DNA of 64,000 nt from Clostridia bacterium (GCA_017537365.1 JAFYKZ010000022.1:1-64000), one strand, 5' to 3'. Positions 51,405 through 59,760 are shown, counted from the stretch's first letter. The notes: a model not told the origin generated them from the sequence alone. Made by a program: numbers and translations.

Positions 51405-52562
51405 TTATTTTTTTGAAAAATTCATTTTTTTCTTTTCATTTGCTATTTCAACCGCTTCTTTCAAAAGGGTGTAGACCACCGCCGCAGTGGGCACCGCAAT
51501 AAGCGCGCCAACAATTCCACCGATATTGCCGCCTAATAGCACCGCGCAAACAACTATAACACCGGGAAGACCTACCGCTTTTCCTACAACCCTTGGATAA
51601 ATAAGATTTCCCTCAACCTGTTGAAGCACAAGTATAAACAAAACAAACAAAATCGCTTTTAGAGGATTTGTTATAACTATAAGCAAAAATCCGATTATAA
51701 CACCAACCGTTGAACCGATAACAGGAACTAATGCCGTAACACTTATAAGCACCGAAATAATAAGAGCATTCGGCAATCTGAAAATAATCATACAAACGAA
51801 ACAAAGCGCGCCTAAAATTATCGCTTCTATAAGCTGACCGCCGATAAATCTTGAAAAAGCTTCCTCTGTTCTTAAAGCTATATGATAAATAATCTTTGTT
51901 TGGTTTTCGGGAATAAACGCATCTATAACCCTTTTAACAAATCTGCCGATTCTTTCTTTTTGCGCCAATATATAAACCGAAATAACAAAGCTGAAAATGG
52001 TATTATAAACACCGCCTACTACCGAAGTGGTTATACCGATAGCGCCATCAAAAATTTTATTATAATAATTGGAAACCAAAGATTTTGCGGTTTCAAAAAT
52101 ACTGTTCCAATTAATCTTGATTTCAGGCAGAATTTCCTTATCAATCTTAAATCTTTCAAGCAACTCACCGAGACGGTTATAACTCTTTGTAACAAAAGAG
52201 GGAAGCTTTTCGGCAATATAGGTTATGGTTTCAATAATATCGGGTATGATTACGAGAATTAAAAGCGAAACCAAACCGAAAGCTATAAGATAGGTTAATA
52301 CTAAACAAATAGGACGCCTCAATTTATTAACAAACTTTTTATTGCTATTTCCCATAAATGCGAAAACCTTTGTTTCTAAGGCTCTCAGCAAAACATTAAG
52401 AACAAAAGCAAGGCAAAGCGCCGCGATAATTGGGTTAAAGAGGGAAATTACAACCGAAAATCCCGCCCAAACACTCGGCAGCTTTTGAATAGCGGTAAAA
52501 ATCACCGCACCGCAAAAGATAATAAACAAAATTTTCTTTATCGTTTTAGAATTAAGCTCCAT
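51405..52562 (-). CDS. AI-2E family transporter
   Basis: A 385-residue polytopic membrane protein of the AI-2E exporter-like family (formerly UPF0118). About seven to eight helices are predicted, with a charged central region near 130-180. The family block R-F-I-G-G-Q-L-I-E-A-I-I-L-G and the later P-R-V-V-G-K-A-V-G-L-P are present. Members are reported to export autoinducer-2 or act as ion antiporters; the substrate here is open. AGGAG precedes the ATG. It is downstream of the OadB/OadG pair but behind a terminator. Confidence 0.88.
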   Translation of the reverse strand: MELNSKTIKKILFIIFCGAVIFTAIQKLPSVWAGFSVVISLFNPIIAALCLAFVLNVLLRALETKVFAFMGNSNKKFVNKLRRPICLVLTYLIAFGLVSLLILVIIPDIIETITYIAEKLPSFVTKSYNRLGELLERFKIDKEILPEIKINWNSIFETAKSLVSNYYNKIFDGAIGITTSVVGGVYNTIFSFVISVYILAQKERIGRFVKRVIDAFIPENQTKIIYHIALRTEEAFSRFIGGQLIEAIILGALCFVCMIIFRLPNALIISVLISVTALVPVIGSTVGVIIGFLLIVITNPLKAILFVLFILVLQQVEGNLIYPRVVGKAVGLPGVIVVCAVLLGGNIGGIVGALIAVPTAAVVYTLLKEAVEIANEKKKMNFSKK

Positions 52563-52583
52563 TTTATTCTCCTAAAAATTAAA

Positions 52584-52613
52584 ATAGGATTACGGCAAAC
52601 ACCGTAATCCTAT
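52584..52613 (-). terminator. Terminator after the OadG-like gene
   Basis: ATAGGATTACGG/CCGTAATCCTAT, 12-bp perfect stem (52584-52595 and 52602-52613), 6-base loop; minus strand continues TTTTAATTTTT. Ends the riboswitch-controlled unit. Confidence 0.85.
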
Positions 52614-52648
52614 TATATACCAGTTTTTACAATTAGTAAACCAATAAA

Positions 52649-52801
52649 TTATTTTTTACCCGAAAAAATCTTATTAAGAAGCACGGTTATCAAGATAATA
52701 ACACCTATAACCGCGAAAATGCTAAGCATACCTACACCTAAAAATTTAAGGCTATCAAACATTTTATCGGGTGAATATTGAATAATAGAGTTTAACAACA
52801 T
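52649..52801 (-). CDS. OadG-like small membrane subunit
   Basis: A 50-residue protein with a single hydrophobic helix (about residues 18-42: L-K-F-L-G-V-G-M-L-S-I-F-A-V-I-G-V-I-I-L) and a basic tail. Small OadG-related subunits of this form often accompany OadB-type sodium pumps and may stabilise the complex. It is 17 bases after the oadB-like gene. AGGAAGG lies before the ATG. Classical OadG has a longer zinc-binding tail, absent here. Confidence 0.75.
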   Translation of the reverse strand: MLLNSIIQYSPDKMFDSLKFLGVGMLSIFAVIGVIILITVLLNKIFSGKK

Positions 52802-52818
52802 AATTTCAGCCTTCCTTT

Positions 52819-53970
52819 CTATCTAAACAACGGAGTGCCTAAAATCAAACCGCCGGCGATAACCGAAGCAATCTGACCTGAAACATTTACACCGATAGAA
52901 TGCATAAGCAAGAAGTTCTGAGGGTCTTCTTTAAGTCCCATTTTATGAACAACTCTGCCTGACATCGGGAAAGCAGAAATACCTGCCGCACCTATCATAG
53001 GATTAATCTTCTTATCTCTCGGCAAGAAAATATTCAAGAACTTAGCAAAGATAACACCGAAAGCGGTATCAAAAATAAATGCAACTAAACCTAAACCTAA
53101 GATAAGCAAGGTTTGAGGTCTTAAAAACTCGGTAGCTTCCATACGGCAAGCAATAGTAAAGCCTAAGAAAATAGTTACAAGGTTTGCTAAAACATTTTGC
53201 GCTGTATCCGATAAAGAATTAAGCACACCGCACTCGCGAATTAAGTTACCAAACATAAGGAAGCCAACCAGAGCTACCGATTCGGGTGCAACCAAGCCTG
53301 CAACCGCAGTTATGATAATAGGGAATAAAATCTTGGTTAGCTTAGAAACGCTCTTTGGAGAATAGGGCATACGGATAAGGCGCTCTTTCTTGGTGGTTAA
53401 AGCCTTTATAACAGGAGGCTGAATAATCGGAACTAATGCCATATATGAATATGCCGCAACCATTATTGCGCCTGTTATATTACTCTTTGGTCCTAATAAC
53501 TCATTAGCAACAACTATCGCAGTCGGACCGTCTGCCGCGCCGATAACACCGATAGAAGCGGCTTCGGGAAGCTTGAAGAAGAAAGAAGAAACAAATAAAG
53601 TAAAGAAAATACCAAACTGCGCCGCCGCGCCGAAAATCATAAGCTTTGGATTAGATAACAGCGGTCCGAAATCTATCATCGCGCCTATACCTATAAACAA
53701 AATCAGCGGAAACAGTTCATTAGCGATACCTGCGTTAAACAGGGTAGTTAACGCGCCGTCTTTACCGATAACGCCTGAAAGGGGGATATTAACAAGTATT
53801 GTTCCAAATCCCATCGGTAAAAGCAAAGTTGGCTCCATATCAAAGCGAATAGCCAAGAAAATGAGCAAACCGCCGATAGCCCACATAACAGGGTATTTCC
53901 AACCGCCGTTTTCAAAAAGCATTTTGATACCTTCGATTAAAAATTCGAAGCTTTGCAAAAATTCCATCAA
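52819..53970 (-). CDS. Sodium ion-translocating decarboxylase, beta subunit
   Basis: A 383-residue membrane protein of the OadB/GcdB/MmdB family, which couples decarboxylation of biotin-CO2 to sodium export. Family motifs are I-G-A-A-D-G-P-T-A-I-V-V near residue 143 (sodium-binding Asp), G-S/N-L-I-R-E-C-G-V near 240 and G-A-A-G-I-S-A-F-P-M-S-G-R near 330. No alpha (carboxyltransferase) or biotin-carrier gene is adjacent, so the pump must use a partner elsewhere or act differently. AAAGGTTG lies before the ATG. Transcription is under a yybP-ykoY-type riboswitch. Confidence 0.92.
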   Translation of the reverse strand: MMEFLQSFEFLIEGIKMLFENGGWKYPVMWAIGGLLIFLAIRFDMEPTLLLPMGFGTILVNIPLSGVIGKDGALTTLFNAGIANELFPLILFIGIGAMIDFGPLLSNPKLMIFGAAAQFGIFFTLFVSSFFFKLPEAASIGVIGAADGPTAIVVANELLGPKSNITGAIMVAAYSYMALVPIIQPPVIKALTTKKERLIRMPYSPKSVSKLTKILFPIIITAVAGLVAPESVALVGFLMFGNLIRECGVLNSLSDTAQNVLANLVTIFLGFTIACRMEATEFLRPQTLLILGLGLVAFIFDTAFGVIFAKFLNIFLPRDKKINPMIGAAGISAFPMSGRVVHKMGLKEDPQNFLLMHSIGVNVSGQIASVIAGGLILGTPLFR

Positions 53971-53995
53971 ATCAACCTTTCTTTCATTTTTAAGG

Positions 53996-54118
53996 AATAA
54001 AAAAAGACCTTTACTATGCCCTAAACACAGTAAAAGTCTTGCCGTTTAATGCAAAAGCGGGTTTTTTAAAACCGTATTGACGCCTTTGCTGCGGATTAAT
54101 CCGTCGGCTACTCCCTTA
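53996..54118 (-). promoter_or_regulatory. yybP-ykoY (manganese) riboswitch with terminator
   Basis: On the minus strand the leader starts AAGGGAGTAGCC, the L1 signature of the yybP-ykoY aptamer. It continues through GCGTCAATACGG (the second conserved loop) and ends with ACGGCAAGACTTTTACT. That 3' strand, AAGACTTTTACT (54040-54029), also pairs with AGTAAAGGTCTT (54015-54004) to form a terminator that runs into TTTTTTT. Pairing on this strand is complete with one G-U, while the plus strand has an A-C mismatch, which supports the orientation. Mn2+ binding would hold the 3' strand in the aptamer and allow transcription. Downstream is the OadB-family gene, not the usual Mn2+ exporter. Confidence 0.72.
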
Positions 54119-54128
54119 AACTGCACAC

Positions 54129-54157
54129 ATAATACCATAATTTTACTCTGAATGCAA
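54129..54157 (-). promoter_or_regulatory. Sigma-A promoter for the riboswitch and oadB-like operon
   Basis: Minus strand TTGCAT (54157-54152), 17 bases, TATTAT (54134-54129). The transcript begins about 54122, a few bases before the aptamer. Confidence 0.65.
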
Positions 54158-54207
54158 GAAAAATATTCAGTAGCTTTTTTCTTCGTGTTTTCACAACCCG
54201 ATTTTTA

Positions 54208-54236
54208 TTGACTTATTGTGTTTTTAAAAGTATAAT
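54208..54236 (+). promoter_or_regulatory. Sigma-A promoter for rarA
   Basis: TTGACT (54208-54213), 17 bases, TATAAT (54231-54236). The longest open frame of rarA begins at this -35, so the true start codon must be further on, at 54277. Confidence 0.8.
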
Positions 54237-54276
54237 ATACATATATATAGTTATTTTTAGTATTGGTGGTGGTAAA

Positions 54277-55536
54277 ATGAGTTCGCCGTTGGCTGACCGA
54301 CTAAGACCTAAAAATCTAGACGAGGTTGCAGGTCAAAAAGCACTTTTAGGAGAGGGGAAAATCCTCAGAAAAATAATTGAGCAGGGAAATACACCCAATC
54401 TTATTTTCTACGGTCCGTCGGGCGTTGGCAAAACAACCGTTGCAAATATCATTGCTAATAATTGCGGCAAAAAGCTCTACCACCTGAATGCAACTACCGC
54501 CTCAACCGCCGATATTAAGGAAATCGTTTCTAACATAGGAAGTATTGATGCTCAGGGCGGTATACTTTTATATCTCGATGAAATTCAGTATTTTAATAAA
54601 AAACAGCAGCAAATTCTGCTTTCATACATAGAAAACGGCGATATAACCCTTATTGCCTCCACAACCGAAAATCCATATTTTTATGTTTATTCGGCAATTT
54701 TAAGCCGTTCATCCGTTTTTGAATTTAAAACCCTTTCAGCCGAAGATATAATATCGGTTATAAACAGGGGAATAACTATTTTAAAACAAGAGCAAAACAA
54801 GGAAATTATAATTTCGCCCGAAGCGGTTAAAAAAATGGCAACCGCGGCAGCAGGGGATGTTAGAAAATCCTTAAATATGCTTGAACTTTGCGTTTTAACC
54901 GCTGAAAACAACGATAAAACCGAAATAACTGATGATATTTTAGAGCAAATTCTTTCCTCTAATGCCGTAAGATACGACCGCGAGGGTGATGAGCATTATG
55001 ATATTATTTCGGCATATCAGAAATCTATGCGAGGCTCAGACCCCGATGCCGCAGTTTATTATCTTGGCAGACTTTTGGCGGCAGGGGATTTACCGAGCGC
55101 TTGCCGAAGGCTTTTAGTTTGCGCAAACGAGGATGTTGGACTGGCTTATCCTCAAATAATACCTATTGTTAAAGCCGCAGTTGATACCGCTATAATGGTT
55201 GGACTTCCCGAAGCCAGAATACCGCTTGCAAACGCGGTTATTCTTGTTGCAACCTCGCCAAAATCAAATTCTGCTTATAATGCGATTAATTCGGCAATGG
55301 CAGATATAACCGCAGGTGTAGGCGGCGATATCCCTCGTCAGCTAAAAAATAAGCATTTCGACGGAGACGAAGCGGAAATAAAAGGTCAAAATTATAAATA
55401 TCCTCACGATTTTCCTATGCATTATGTAAACCAACAATATTTGCCCGATAATATTAAAACAAAGAAATATTATAAATTCGGTGATAATAAAACCGAACAA
55501 AAATACAAGGAATATTGGGATAAAATCAAGAAATAA
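54277..55536 (+). CDS. rarA: RarA/MgsA, replication-associated recombination ATPase
   Basis: About 419 residues of AAA+ ATPase that acts at stalled replication forks. Starts L-A-D-R-L-R-P-K-N-L-D-E-V-A-G-Q; Walker A G-P-S-G-V-G-K-T-T near residue 50; Walker B L-L-Y-L-D-E-I-Q near 98; C-terminal helical domain with G-G-D-I-P-R-Q-L. Start: GGTGGTGG lies before ATG 54277. A TTG at 54208 is in frame but falls in the promoter. It is the first gene of the rightward block. Confidence 0.95.
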   Translation: MSSPLADRLRPKNLDEVAGQKALLGEGKILRKIIEQGNTPNLIFYGPSGVGKTTVANIIANNCGKKLYHLNATTASTADIKEIVSNIGSIDAQGGILLYLDEIQYFNKKQQQILLSYIENGDITLIASTTENPYFYVYSAILSRSSVFEFKTLSAEDIISVINRGITILKQEQNKEIIISPEAVKKMATAAAGDVRKSLNMLELCVLTAENNDKTEITDDILEQILSSNAVRYDREGDEHYDIISAYQKSMRGSDPDAAVYYLGRLLAAGDLPSACRRLLVCANEDVGLAYPQIIPIVKAAVDTAIMVGLPEARIPLANAVILVATSPKSNSAYNAINSAMADITAGVGGDIPRQLKNKHFDGDEAEIKGQNYKYPHDFPMHYVNQQYLPDNIKTKKYYKFGDNKTEQKYKEYWDKIKK

Positions 55537-55566
55537 GCTTTCAAAAACAAAGGACGGTGAGCTCTT

Positions 55567-55998
55567 TTGAAAACCTATATCATACCCAAAAAAACGTTAA
55601 CTCTTTGGCGCATTAGAGTTGTTATGTTAACCGTAGCATTACTAGGTATTTTTTTCGTTATTCCATTACCAAAACTCGCTTTCATAATTATAGCATCGGT
55701 TATTTTATTTTTAAGTTTGCTTGCTAATTTTTGGTATTTACCGAAATTTATAAAAAGCTGCCGTATATCCGTTTTCGACGGTAAGGTTGTTATAACCCGA
55801 GGTGTTTTGATTGAAAACACACACATAATGCCTTTCTCCCGTCTCATTCATTCCCAAACCGTTCAAACCCCGTTAGCAAGGTTGTTTGGTCTTTCGATAC
55901 TCTTTTTAAAAGCGGCTCGTTTCAGACTCTTTATAATTGATATGTCTGACGAGGACATAACCTCGCTTATAGACGAGCTCGGAGTGGGAGGTAAATAA
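55567..55998 (+). CDS. PH-domain (YdbS-like) membrane protein
   Basis: A 143-residue protein with two close hydrophobic helices (about 14-60) and a bacterial PH domain (bPH2, DUF304): S-V-F-D-G-K-V-V-I-T-R-G-V-L near residue 72 and S-R-L-I-H-S-Q-T-V-Q-T-P-L near 95. Start: TTG at 55567, preceded by AAAGGACGGTGA. The pair with the next gene corresponds to Bacillus YdbS-YdbT. Role unclear; such pairs affect membrane stress responses. Confidence 0.85.
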   Translation: MKTYIIPKKTLTLWRIRVVMLTVALLGIFFVIPLPKLAFIIIASVILFLSLLANFWYLPKFIKSCRISVFDGKVVITRGVLIENTHIMPFSRLIHSQTVQTPLARLFGLSILFLKAARFRLFIIDMSDEDITSLIDELGVGGK

Positions 55999-57452
55999 TG
56001 AAAAAGGTTTACCGCGCCCATCCTTTAATGGTTTTCAATTTTTTAAAACCGTTTTTATTTGTTTTGATTTTTCCTTTCATTACAGCGGCTATCCGTTATT
56101 TTACCGACCGCCATTTAACCTGGCTTTTTGTTTTAGAAATGTTGGCTGTTACGGTGGTTATTTTAACCGCAATAATCCGTTGTATAGCTTTCAGGCTTAT
56201 AATAGAGGATAATCTGCTGACCATAAAAACAGGTGTGCTTTTTATCAGAAAATCAAAAATCAGAATTTCAAGACTTTCTTCTATCCAAACCGAGCAAAAT
56301 CCTTTGGATATGCTATTCAGAGCGGCAACCTGCCGAATTAACACCGAAGCAGGCGTTACCCGAAAATCAGATTTTCAATTCAAGTTAAAGCTTAAAGAGG
56401 CGAGAGAGCTTTTAAGTATTATATATCCCGATAAAACAATTTCAAAGGTTCGTTTTTCGGCATTTAAGGTTGCAATTATGGCGGCGGCAACCTCCTCAGC
56501 GGCAACAGGTATGATTTTATGGGTGCCTACCCTTCGCCAAATCGCAAATCTTGTTGGTGTTGGTATCGACCGTGCTTTGTTTGACGGTATTAACAATATA
56601 ACCAGCCGTTTCCATACCTATTTTCCGCCTATCGTTAATATAGTTTCCTTGGTAATCCTCGCGTCTTACGCGGTTTCGTTCCTTTATTCATTTTTAAAGC
56701 ATATTAATTTTAAGGTTTCTTTCGGCGAAAAGAAGATAGCTGTGCAATCCGGCTTCTTTGTTAGAACTAAGACCTATTTCCGCCGAACAAGAGTTAACAA
56801 TATCAAAATCGAGCAAACACCTCTGCTTAGGCTTCTCCACCGCTATACATTAAAGGTTAGCGTTGGCGGTTTTGATAATTCGAAATCGGTTTCGCAAGTG
56901 GTTGTTCCTTCGGGTAAAAGGCGGAAAATTCAAGAGGATTTTAAAGAATTTTTTCCTTTCTTAACCCATAAAGGAAAAGTCCTGAAACCTGAAAAAAGAC
57001 CGCTAATCCAAAATCTTTTCTTAATGTGGCCCGGCATTTATCTGCTTCTTATGATAGCCGCCGCTTTAATTTCGGCATACCTTTTTCCGAGTTTCAGCCG
57101 ACTCATTCAATTTTTAACAATCGTTTGCTTTGGCTTCCTTATCATATATACCCATACCTGTCTGTTTGAATACAACTGCGGTTCGCTCAAGCTTGGCGAC
57201 TTTGTTTTCGCCCAGAGTAATTATTTTCTTAATACCCGCGAGCTTTATTGCCCTAAGAAGAATATTGGTCAATTAAAGATAACCCGTTTTCCTATGGACC
57301 GAATGCTCGGCATTTGCCGAATAAGGCTTACGGTTTGCAGCGAAAACGCCGATACTATAAGGGTTCGTCATCTTAAATACGACGAAGCCGTCAAAGAGCT
57401 TTCAAACACCTTTGAGTTAGATGAATATTTTAATACAAAAGACGAAAAATAA
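55998..57452 (+). CDS. PH-domain (YdbT-like) membrane protein
   Basis: A 484-residue membrane protein with three PH-domain repeats (DUF304) between helix pairs. The repeated motifs are L-S-S-I-Q-T-E-Q-N-P-L near residue 95, V-N-N-I-K-I-E-Q-T-P-L near 265 and K-N-I-G-Q-L-K-I-T-R-F near 420. It overlaps the preceding gene by one base. The stop is followed after a few bases by a hairpin that also contains a parS-like site. Confidence 0.87.
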   Translation: MKKVYRAHPLMVFNFLKPFLFVLIFPFITAAIRYFTDRHLTWLFVLEMLAVTVVILTAIIRCIAFRLIIEDNLLTIKTGVLFIRKSKIRISRLSSIQTEQNPLDMLFRAATCRINTEAGVTRKSDFQFKLKLKEARELLSIIYPDKTISKVRFSAFKVAIMAAATSSAATGMILWVPTLRQIANLVGVGIDRALFDGINNITSRFHTYFPPIVNIVSLVILASYAVSFLYSFLKHINFKVSFGEKKIAVQSGFFVRTKTYFRRTRVNNIKIEQTPLLRLLHRYTLKVSVGGFDNSKSVSQVVVPSGKRRKIQEDFKEFFPFLTHKGKVLKPEKRPLIQNLFLMWPGIYLLLMIAAALISAYLFPSFSRLIQFLTIVCFGFLIIYTHTCLFEYNCGSLKLGDFVFAQSNYFLNTRELYCPKKNIGQLKITRFPMDRMLGICRIRLTVCSENADTIRVRHLKYDEAVKELSNTFELDEYFNTKDEK

Positions 57453-57480
57453 GAATGTTTCATATGAAACATTCTTATTT
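57448..57480 (+). terminator. Terminator containing a parS-like palindrome
   Basis: A perfect inverted repeat, AAATAAGAATGTTTCAT/ATGAAACATTCTTATTT, runs into a T tract. Its centre (57456-57471) is TGTTTCATATGAAACA, two bases from parS. It begins at the stop codon of the YdbT-like gene. Confidence 0.8.
57456..57471. promoter_or_regulatory. parS-like site 1
   Basis: TGTTTCATATGAAACA, a perfect palindrome differing from the parS consensus TGTTTCACGTGAAACA at two central positions. It lies 585 bases before soj. A ParB bound here would sit inside a transcription terminator. Confidence 0.65.
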
Positions 57481-57502
57481 TTTTACTTAAAGGAGAATTT
57501 TT

Positions 57503-57874
57503 ATGAGCATTTTACTCGATTGCCTGAAAGCGTTTTTGGTGGGCGGTTTTATCTGCCTTATCGGGCAAATACTAATCGACTATACCAAGCTCACACCCGC
57601 ACGAATACTGGTTTCTTTCGTGGTTGCGGGGGTGATTTTAACCGCGATTGGAGTTTATGAGCCTATCGTTAAATTTGCGGGCGCGGGCGCAACCGTTCCC
57701 TTAACAGGCTTTGGGTACAGTCTGGCTTGCGGAGTTAAAGAGGCAATTAACACTCATGGTTTTTTAGGAATTTTGAGCGGAGGGCTCACCGCAACCGCCG
57801 CAGGAATTACCGCTTCGGTGTTTTTTGGTCTTTTAATGGCGCTTATTTTCAAGCCGGGAGACAAAACCAATTAG
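57503..57874 (+). CDS. spoVAE: Stage V sporulation protein AE
   Basis: A 123-residue SpoVAC/SpoVAE family membrane protein with four helices. G-Q-I-L-I-D-Y-T-K-L-T-P near residue 22 and G-A-G-A-T-V-P-L-T-G-F-G near 60 are family motifs. SpoVA proteins form the dipicolinic acid channel in the spore membrane. AAAGGAG precedes the ATG. Unusually it stands apart from other spoVA genes and directly after a terminator, without a promoter that I can see. Confidence 0.93.
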   Translation: MSILLDCLKAFLVGGFICLIGQILIDYTKLTPARILVSFVVAGVILTAIGVYEPIVKFAGAGATVPLTGFGYSLACGVKEAINTHGFLGILSGGLTATAAGITASVFFGLLMALIFKPGDKTN

Positions 57875-57926
57875 TTTGATTGTTTTAATGCGTAAAATTT
57901 TTGCGCATTATTTACATATTATTAAC

Positions 57927-57955
57927 TTTACTTTTTCTCATAATACTGATATAAT
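57927..57955 (+). promoter_or_regulatory. Sigma-A promoter for soj-parB
   Basis: TTTACT (57927-57932), 17 bases, TATAAT (57950-57955). Transcription starts near 57962, so the parS-like site at 57981 lies in the leader. Confidence 0.65.
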
Positions 57956-57980
57956 GAGTTTAAATTATTCTGATTTTAAT

Positions 57981-57996
57981 TGTTTCATGTGAAACA
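57981..57996. promoter_or_regulatory. parS-like site 2
   Basis: TGTTTCATGTGAAACA, one base from the parS consensus TGTTTCACGTGAAACA. It lies in the leader of soj, 45 bases before the ATG, so ParB binding could both nucleate partition complexes and repress the operon. Confidence 0.85.
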
Positions 57997-58040
57997 TTTT
58001 TAAGTTTTATAGGTTTAAAACTGCCGAAAGGGGCATATTT

Positions 58041-58811
58041 ATGGGAAAAATCATTTCCGTTGTTAATCAAAAAGGCGGTGTTGGAAAAACCACAACCGCC
58101 GTTAATTTAGCCGCCGCGATAGGTATTGCAGGCAAAAAGGTTCTGCTTATTGACGCCGACCCGCAAGGAAACACAACCAGCGGTTACGGAATAAACAAGA
58201 AAAAGGTTCAAATTTCGTCTTACGACCTGCTTATAGGTAATTCAACCGCCGAAAAAGCCAGATTAGAAACCGAATATAAAAATGTTGATATTGTTCCATC
58301 CTCAATAGACTTAGCCGCCGCAGAGGTTGATTTAATCGAAATTGACCGCCGCGAAGCTCAGCTTAAAATGGCGGTAGCCGCGGTCAGAGAACAGTATGAC
58401 TACATATTTATAGACTGTCCGCCATCATTAGGTCTTATAACAATAAACGCATTAAACGCAAGCGACACCGTTTTAGTTCCCATTCAATGCGAATATTTTG
58501 CTCTTGAAGGACTTTCGCAGTTAATGGCAACCGTTCGTCAGGTAAAAAGACTCTATAACCCAACCTTAGAGATTGAGGGAATAGTGCTTACTATGTTTGA
58601 CGGCAGACTCAATTTAACCCAACAGGTTGTTGGTGAAATAAAGAAATATTTTGCAGACAAGCTTTATAAATCAGCTATTCCGCGCGCTGTCAGACTTTCG
58701 GAGGCGCCAAGCTACGGTATGCCTATTCAGTATTACGACAAGCGTTCAAAGGGAAGCCTTGCATATAATGATTTAGCAAAAGAATTTTTGAAAAAGAACA
58801 GGAGAAGATAG
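58041..58811 (+). CDS. soj: ParA-family ATPase Soj
   Basis: A 256-residue chromosome partition ATPase. It opens with the deviant Walker A K-G-G-V-G-K-T-T (residues 11-18), with D-A-D-P-Q-G-N near 40 and D-C-P-P-S-L-G near 125. It binds DNA non-specifically, and ParB stimulates its ATPase. GAAAGGGG precedes the ATG. parB follows 3 bases later, with a parS-like site upstream. Confidence 0.97.
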   Translation: MGKIISVVNQKGGVGKTTTAVNLAAAIGIAGKKVLLIDADPQGNTTSGYGINKKKVQISSYDLLIGNSTAEKARLETEYKNVDIVPSSIDLAAAEVDLIEIDRREAQLKMAVAAVREQYDYIFIDCPPSLGLITINALNASDTVLVPIQCEYFALEGLSQLMATVRQVKRLYNPTLEIEGIVLTMFDGRLNLTQQVVGEIKKYFADKLYKSAIPRAVRLSEAPSYGMPIQYYDKRSKGSLAYNDLAKEFLKKNRRR

Positions 58812-58814
58812 ACT

Positions 58815-59651
58815 ATGGCAGTTAAAAAGGGTGGTTTAGGACGCGGACTCGATTCGCTTTTTAATGAAAATTCAACCGACAACAATAATGCTGTTACGGT
58901 TAATCTTAATGACATAGAGCCAAACAGAAATCAACCTCGAAAAGACTTCGATGAGCAAGCCTTATCTGAGCTTGCGGACAGTATCGCAAAGCACGGTCTT
59001 ATACAACCTATTGTGGTTAAACCAACAGCAAACGGAAGATATATGATAATTGCAGGTGAGCGCCGTTGGAGAGCTAGCCGTTTGGCAGGGCTTACGGAAG
59101 TTCCTGTTATGATAAAGGATACCGACGATCAGACTCTTATGGAATTAGCTTTAATCGAGAATTTGCAACGCGAGGATTTAAATCCTGTTGAAGAAGCTTT
59201 GGGATACAAAGCTTTGATGGACGAATATTCCTTAACTCAGGAAAAGGTTTCCGAAATTGTTGGCAAATCTCGTTCGGCGGTTGCAAACGCTTTAAGACTT
59301 TTAGGCTTAAACGAAGAAGAGCTTGACTCCTTAAAGCAGGGCAAAATCACCTCAGGCCACGCAAGAGCTTTACTTTCAGCAACCGACGCAGACCTCAGAG
59401 AAAAGATGTTCAGGTTAGCATTGCTCGGTGTTTCGGTGCGCGAGCTTGAAAGAATGGCGCAAGCCAAGAAAAAGCCTCAGCCGAAAAAAGAGCAAAAGTC
59501 TAATTTTTACAGCGAGGTTGAGCTTTCGCTTAAAAACGAGCTTCACAGAAAGGTTTTAGTAAAACCAACCTCAAAAGGCAAAGGTACTATAACTATCGAA
59601 TTTTATAACGATAAGGAGCTTGCTGATTTCGCAAAAAAATTAGCAGACTAA
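58815..59651 (+). CDS. parB: ParB/Spo0J chromosome partition protein
   Basis: A 278-residue CTP-dependent DNA clamp loading at parS. The N-terminal G-G-L-G-R-G-L-D-S-L-F is the ParA-interacting peptide. Other motifs are R-N-Q-P-R-K-D-F near residue 37, the CTP motif G-E-R-R-W-R-A-S near 75 and the HTH V-S-E-I-V-G-K-S-R-S-A-V-A-N-A-L-R-L-L near 145-163. Its residues differ from the second ParB (32903-33739), which lacks the G-R-G-L start. A 24-codon basic open frame (59655-59729) follows without ribosome site; I do not call it. Confidence 0.97.
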   Translation: MAVKKGGLGRGLDSLFNENSTDNNNAVTVNLNDIEPNRNQPRKDFDEQALSELADSIAKHGLIQPIVVKPTANGRYMIIAGERRWRASRLAGLTEVPVMIKDTDDQTLMELALIENLQREDLNPVEEALGYKALMDEYSLTQEKVSEIVGKSRSAVANALRLLGLNEEELDSLKQGKITSGHARALLSATDADLREKMFRLALLGVSVRELERMAQAKKKPQPKKEQKSNFYSEVELSLKNELHRKVLVKPTSKGKGTITIEFYNDKELADFAKKLAD

Positions 59652-59760
59652 TATATGACGAAAAGACTTAAAAAAATCCTTTCAAACAGGCATTTTCGCC
59701 GCAGACCGCCCCCGTTAGTCCTTTTTTAAAGATTTTATTTAAGAAAGGAATTTAAAAATT

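Noticed and set aside
59655-59729. 24-codon basic open frame after parB
   Set aside because: No ribosome site and no similarity that I recognise; may be chance.
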